From NCBI GenBank assembly GCA_958430865.1, contig CAUDNR010001447.1:73814-97740 (forward strand): DNA of 23,927 bases, read 5' to 3'. The notes below the pieces were generated by a model. That model was not told where the DNA came from, searched no databases, and worked only from the letters and a program-made list of their open reading frames with translations. The DNA comes from Entrophospora sp. SA101 (lineage: Eukaryota; Glomeromycota; Glomeromycetes; Entrophosporales; Entrophosporaceae). Positions 19,805 through 23,927 of this stretch are shown piece by piece; the first letter of the stretch is position 1; each line of letters opens with the position of its first letter. Both the position numbers and the translations under genes were made by a program.

Positions 19805-21121
19805 TTAGTCTCTACTACGAAGCACCATTATCTGTAACCCACGATTGTGAAAATGAGGAAGAATAGGCGTACCGACCTGTCTAAGATAATTATTAAATTC
19901 AGTAATAAAATGATCCGGAGGATTTAAATCGTCATGTTGAATCAATCCTCTTATAAGTGGAGGGGGTTCATCTTCTTCGTCGAAATTATCGATATGAATA
20001 TTTAGGTTAAGTTGTTTTATAGCTTTTTTACTAATATTTTTAACACCCTCCAAATCAAGGTATTTTAAATTAGGACATGAATGGGCGATTTCTCTGATAG
20101 TTGCTTTAGAAATTTTGCATGAACCAAGACCGAGATGCTGAAGTTTAGGACAAGAGCGAATAACATTGCAAATTGATGAATTAGTAATGAAATAACATCT
20201 GCTAAGATCAAGATATTCCAATTTATGGCATGTGTGTGCCACCGCCTCAATAACATCATCACCTATATTATTACCGCTTATATCAAAATGTTTTAAATTC
20301 GGAGAAGATCTGATAATAGCTAAAATAAGATTATCATTTCGAGGACCCATAAGATTAGCAAAATCGAGATACTCTATATTGAGGCGTTTTTGTATCATCA
20401 TACTACTATCTTCGATTTCAACACCACTATATGCAATATCAAGACATCGTAATTTGGAGCATTGGTTTATGATGTAACTTATAGATTTATCGGTAATCCC
20501 ATCTCCTTCGGCAAAGTATAATTCTTCCAAATTCTGGCACGACCTTGCAACTTCAAACAAGGATTTTTTGGTAATTTCCACACAATTAGAAATATTTAGA
20601 TACTCTAATTTATTGCACAACTTCGCAATTACACATAATGATTCATCGGTTATTAATCCAGCCTTCCGTAAATTAAGATATTTCAAATTCGGATATGATT
20701 TAGCTACCATAATTAGTGCTTTATAGCCAAAACCTGCGGTATAATCTAAATCTAAATGGATTATATTTGGACATGAATTCACGATACCTTTGATTTTTTT
20801 ATATGAAAGTGAATGATAATGCGTAAGTTTGAGGTGAGTTAAGCTTGACCGATAAATTGGTTTTTTATCCCCACATATTATATTTAAAAACTTTTCCAAT
20901 TGTGTTCGATCTTTTTTACAATAATTATAGTCATCTGGAAAATAATGTCCATGCTGTAAATCATTACCTTTTAACTCAATATTCCGCCATATAAGTGGTG
21001 CACTACATCTATACCAAAAGCGGTTAACAAACAAAGCGGTATAGAGGGATTCGTCAATTGCTAAAAAATGTAGAATCAATTCTAATAATTCCGGCAAATT
21101 AAAAATGTTAAGTTGTGGCAT
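19805..21121 (-). CDS. F-box/LRR protein
   Basis: A complete 438-residue frame without introns. The F-box is at residues 3-50 ([17 protein letters not shown], then [20 protein letters not shown]). Residues about 93-372 form roughly ten leucine-rich repeats of about 26 residues of the cysteine-containing AMN1/FBXL type ([39 protein letters not shown]). An acidic, proline-containing C-terminus follows ([12 protein letters not shown]). F-box proteins recruit substrates to SCF ubiquitin ligases through Skp1, with the LRR as substrate receptor. The target is unknown. FBXL-like genes are numerous in these fungi. A dead paralogue lies at 21947-22879 with the same F-box and the same LRR endings. Confidence 0.9.
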   Translation of the reverse strand: MPQLNIFNLPELLELILHFLAIDESLYTALFVNRFWYRCSAPLIWRNIELKGNDLQHGHYFPDDYNYCKKDRTQLEKFLNIICGDKKPIYRSSLTHLKLTHYHSLSYKKIKGIVNSCPNIIHLDLDYTAGFGYKALIMVAKSYPNLKYLNLRKAGLITDESLCVIAKLCNKLEYLNISNCVEITKKSLFEVARSCQNLEELYFAEGDGITDKSISYIINQCSKLRCLDIAYSGVEIEDSSMMIQKRLNIEYLDFANLMGPRNDNLILAIIRSSPNLKHFDISGNNIGDDVIEAVAHTCHKLEYLDLSRCYFITNSSICNVIRSCPKLQHLGLGSCKISKATIREIAHSCPNLKYLDLEGVKNISKKAIKQLNLNIHIDNFDEEDEPPPLIRGLIQHDDLNPPDHFITEFNNYLRQVGTPILPHFHNRGLQIMVLRSRD

Positions 21122-21228
21122 TTCGAAGTAGTATATATCGGAAATCTAGAAATCAAATCATAAATAATTATTATACTTTGCTACAAAGCATTATTATTTG
21201 TAATATGGAGAAGAACCCTGGAATTTAT

Positions 21229-21684
21229 TCAGTCTTCAGCTTGGATTATCCTACCTAATTCTGATCTAATTATCCGTTTTGCAATCCGCTCCATTTCAGC
21301 CTCTTTCTTTTTTCGTTTTTCACTGGTATCTTGCTTAACTATATTGGGTCCTTTAACGAGAAGCTTCGTTTCCTCAGGTAAGGCTATTTCTTGAGAGGTA
21401 TTGGGAGATGTTTCAGACTCCTTGAATTTAACATTCTTATTATACCATTCAGGCAAGTTGGGTTCCCCTATCGAGTTGGCATGTTCATAAGGATTGGATG
21501 ACGCCCATATTTTTTTGATCGTTGTAGAACCTATATGGTAATGGGCATTAACTTTTTTTATCCCGGCTTTGAGTTGCTCGGCAAATACTATGGCAGTGAT
21601 ATCTTCTTTAGCTAAGCGGGATGGAACTGTTTTTTTCTTGGAAGACTTCGCCGAATCATCTTTGTCAGATTTTTTTGATGGCAT
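21229..21684 (-). CDS. Small basic protein with a possible helix-turn-helix
   Basis: The ATG at 21682-21684 gives 151 residues. The N-terminus is Lys/Ser-rich (MPSKKSDKDDSAKSSKKKTV) and could be a nuclear signal. Residues about 24-61 (LAKEDITAIVFAEQLKAGIK, KVNAHYHIGSTTIKKIWAS) look like a helix-turn-helix of the kind that starts transposase or recombinase DNA-binding domains. A charged helix closes the protein (KRKKKEAEMERIAKRIIRSE). It is flanked by the intact F-box gene (108 bases downstream) and by the duplicated-block repeat. I do not recognise the family; DNA binding is inferred. Confidence 0.55.
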   Translation of the reverse strand: MPSKKSDKDDSAKSSKKKTVPSRLAKEDITAIVFAEQLKAGIKKVNAHYHIGSTTIKKIWASSNPYEHANSIGEPNLPEWYNKNVKFKESETSPNTSQEIALPEETKLLVKGPNIVKQDTSEKRKKKEAEMERIAKRIIRSELGRIIQAED

Positions 21685-21820
21685 CTTGAACGGAAATTAT
21701 ATCTTGCAAGAAAAAAAAAATATACAATATTTATTATAGCGGAGCTAGTGCCAAGGCACATAAATTATGAATATGAATACATTTAATACCACCGGAAATT
21801 CTAGAAAATATCTCCTGGAT

Positions 21821-21867
21821 GACGTCAAAAAAAAGCTTAATCGTTTTTATACAACAACAATACATAC
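21821..21867. repeat. 47-bp dispersed repeat, copy 2
   Basis: Partner of 19195-19242, in the same orientation. It differs by a few substitutions and one length change in the A-run. Confidence 0.65.
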
Positions 21868-21946
21868 AGACGCATTTTCAGATAAGAAACACTTATTATG
21901 ATAACATTAAAATTATTTTTATATGCGACTAAATAGTTGTATACTA

Positions 21947-22879
21947 TTATTTTAGAATGTAAATGATAGGTCCATCAAAATCCGGATATGAATCAGTCAA
22001 TGCTGATGATACTCTAATTGCAGAAATAAGATCTGTTACAATTATTGTATTAGTTAAAACCATTCTATTAGGTCCACCGGTAAAGATAACGCTTTGAGAT
22101 ACCCTTAATGGATCTGGAACAAGTGGAGGTAGATCAGAATCTGAGAATTCATCATCAGAATAATCTGGATGTTTGATTTTAGCCAAAGGCTTGCTCATGC
22201 TAATTTTAGAATTAAGTTTTTTCATCGCTTCTTTGCTAATCCCTTTACATCCCTCCAAACTAAGATATTTCAAATTAGTACAATTGCAGGCTATTTCCTC
22301 AACAGCTTTATTATTAATCGAGCAATCACCAAGCTCAAGATGTTAAAGTTTTGGCATGAGCAAGCAATTTCAGTGATACATCGATCAGTAAGACATTTAC
22401 ATGAATTAAGACTCAGATGTAATAGCTTTGGGCAATATCTTGCAATTTCTATAATTGGTATGTTAGAGAAACCATTACTCCGATCAAGAATGAGAGTGCG
22501 TATATCTGGGCATGAGCATAGAATCGTACTAATCAATGCATCTTTGATTTTTAAACCTTCCAATCTGAGATATATCATCTTGGTGCAATAGATTGGCTTT
22601 ATCTTTCCACACATGACTTTTTTTAAAATTTATCAATTTCCAAGTAAGAACTCAAGGCATCTTACGACCATGCCGACCTCTCTGATAATCTTTTTCTGTA
22701 AAAAACTCAATGCGACACCATAGAATAGGAGCACCACAGTGATACCAAAAGTGGTTGACGAATAAAGCGGGATAGAGGGATTGATTGATTTCTAAAAAAT
22801 ATAAGATCTGTTCTAGTAATTCTGGTAAATTAAAAATATTTAGACCCTTTGGGTCATTGCTCCATAATAGTTGCGTCAT
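21947..22879 (-). pseudogene. F-box/LRR pseudogene, paralogue of the gene at 19805-21121
   Basis: The likely start is the ATG at 22877-22879, giving an F-box nearly identical to its neighbour ([35 protein letters not shown]). The frame then stops at 22652-22654. Homology resumes in another frame after tandem stops, with KKVMCGKIKPIY matching [11 protein letters not shown], and continues through LRRs (YCPKLLHLSLNSCKCLTDRC). A one-base loss near 22343 shifts the frame again, to HLELGDCSINNKAVEEIACN and NLKYLSLEGCKGISKEAMKK, which matches the neighbour's last LRRs. The C-terminal tail is open to 21947. It is also shorter in the LRR region than its paralogue. At least three lesions make it non-functional, unless sequencing errors are responsible. 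Confidence 0.8.
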
Positions 22880-22967
22880 TCTTAAGTAATGTATATATTT
22901 AATCGAAAAATAACCAATGCTTAGATAATTAACTTTAGGAGTATATACTATGGATTTCTGGATATTC

Positions 22968-23351
22968 TCAATTACACTTAACTTCATAACTAGTTCCATC
23001 AAGAAATGTAAGAGTTTTATTTAGGAAGTCCACTTTCATTGCATTTTCCTGGAACCATGCCTGACCCAATATCAGTACAGATTCAAGTTCGGGTTTATTG
23101 GTAACGAAAACATCAGTAACTTTTACTTGCTCCCATTTCCGATCTTGAGACAGGACCGAAATTTCCATTGCATGAATTATTCCCAATATATTGAGCTCGC
23201 TAATGGGACTGTATATCTCTGTACCAGATGTATTATCAATTTTCAAGCCTACTATTTTTGCTACACTCTTGCCTATAATATTACAATTAGCACCGGAATC
23301 TAATATAGCTGTAACAGGTACTTTGTTAATTTTGCAAGATAAAATTTTCAT
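22968..23351 (-). CDS. Stand-alone retropepsin-like aspartic protease domain, copy 2
   Basis: The ATG at 23349-23351 gives 127 residues with the active-site motif AILDSGANCNIIG (DSG in place of DTG, which is common in retropepsins) and the C-terminal LILGQAWFQENAMKVDFLNK. It aligns end to end with the protein at 19352-19741 but is clearly diverged. It lies 88 bases upstream of the F-box pseudogene start, while copy 1 lies downstream of its F-box gene, so the order is not a simple tandem copy. A plus-strand gene starts 71 bases away, divergently. It is probably a retroelement-derived domain; activity is unknown. Confidence 0.7.
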   Translation of the reverse strand: MKILSCKINKVPVTAILDSGANCNIIGKSVAKIVGLKIDNTSGTEIYSPISELNILGIIHAMEISVLSQDRKWEQVKVTDVFVTNKPELESVLILGQAWFQENAMKVDFLNKTLTFLDGTSYEVKCN

Positions 23352-23422
23352 TGTGATTATTTATGTGATAATATATTTAATTATATTTTTCCGTATATTA
23401 ATAACAAATCAATTTAAATCCA

Positions 23423-23757
23423 ATGGTCAAAAATAGCTATGAAACAGTTGCCTCTGGCAATAGTACCCTGAAAATAATATCTAAATTCGTTGAACAAGTA
23501 TCACGTAGAATGATTTCGATTTCTCTCTGCCAATTACTTAAGATAGTAAAACCCGAGATTTGGCAAGAAATTATAAACTCGATAGCAAATCCAGATATTT
23601 CTCGAAAAAATAGTACACTATGTAAGGCTAAAAGAAAAAAGTTAATTTTTAATGATACAGCATCTGAGTCTACATCCTCATCTGGGTCCGACTCTGAATC
23701 ATCTATGATGATAAAGATTTTACTGTAGATGTAGTAAAAGTAAAGAAGCGCAATTAA
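23423..23757 (+). pseudogene. Hypothetical basic/acidic-tailed protein, frameshifted near its end
   Basis: The ATG at 23423 opens a frame with coding-like text (RRMISISLCQLLKIVKPEIW), a basic patch (KAKRKKLIF) and a Ser/acidic tail (SESTSSSGSDSESS), and stops at 23728. A one-base shift within about 23700-23705 would continue it as DDKDFTVDVVKVKKRN to a TAA at 23755-23757. The continuation is typical of such a tail, so the shift looks like damage; a functional 101-residue product is still possible. I do not recognise the family. It is divergent from the retropepsin-like gene. Confidence 0.4.
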
Positions 23758-23927
23758 TCTTGATCATAGATATGAAATGGTCTTGCCTGCTCATAAGGAA
23801 CTCCTCTGGGTCTGTAATTTACTACAACATAATTTTGCACAGGTGAAGTAAGCATAATGGACATTCGTTTATCACATAGTGATAAAATTGAATGATGATC
23901 TTTTTTATGCTGTACCACATTGTATTT
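23754..23927 (-). CDS. C-terminal part of an unidentified protein, running off the window
   Basis: The minus strand is open from the window edge to a TAA at 23754-23756 and gives about 57 residues, including DHHSILSLCDKRMSIMLTSP and VVVNYRPRGVPYEQARPFHI. The composition is convincingly protein-like. The start and family are outside the window or unknown. Its stop shares the TTAA with the stop of the converging plus-strand frame. Confidence 0.5.
   Translation of the reverse strand, partial: KYNVVQHKKDHHSILSLCDKRMSIMLTSPVQNYVVVNYRPRGVPYEQARPFHIYDQD

Noticed and set aside
22169..22591. Plus-strand 140-codon frame opposite the F-box pseudogene
   Set aside because: The minus strand here carries clear LRR homology to the neighbour; the plus frame is its shadow.
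1..23927. tRNA, rRNA or CRISPR features
   Set aside because: I saw no sequence with a tRNA B-box in a cloverleaf context, no rRNA-like tract, and no regular repeat-spacer array.

Overview
The window looks like nuclear DNA of an arbuscular mycorrhizal fungus, most likely Rhizophagus or a close relative in Glomeromycotina. The evidence is very AT-rich DNA, small spliced genes with 60-91 bp introns (GTAAGT/GTAAAT donors, TAG acceptors), and members of families expanded in these genomes: BTB-BACK-TLDc proteins, zinc-ribbon/TKL-like kinases with a DLG motif, F-box/LRR proteins and stand-alone retropepsin-like domains. The taxonomic call is from memory of these families; no search was run.

Layout. 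1-926: intergenic, with a transposon-end motif. 927-2855 (minus): a small uncertain gene and an intact TPR/SET/MYND methyltransferase-like gene. 3252-4537 (plus): a decayed, still visibly spliced member of a large Rhizophagus-type family. 5164-6703 (minus): an intact two-exon BTB-BACK-TLDc gene. 6704-11017: over 4 kb with no gene I can support, but with transposon-end remnants. 11018-14312 (minus): the most striking locus, where four tandem copies of a zinc-ribbon plus kinase N-lobe module run in one open, splice-compatible frame into a single complete kinase C-lobe. 14313-17806: repeats and MITE-like elements. 17807-18651 (minus): a membrane/coiled-coil gene broken by two frameshifts. 18652-23351: a duplicated neighbourhood pairing an F-box/LRR gene with a retropepsin-like gene, one F-box copy intact and one dead, with a related 47-48 bp sequence downstream of each block. 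23423-23927: a frameshifted plus-strand gene converging on a minus-strand gene that leaves the window; their stop codons overlap.

Functionally this is accessory, fast-evolving sequence: signalling (kinase), ubiquitin-ligase adaptors (F-box, BTB), protease domains probably derived from retroelements, and DNA-transposon debris. The best candidate for something undescribed is the tandem N-lobe kinase gene. I worked out its six-exon model by hand from splice sites and frame; it predicts 957 residues but has no transcript evidence here.
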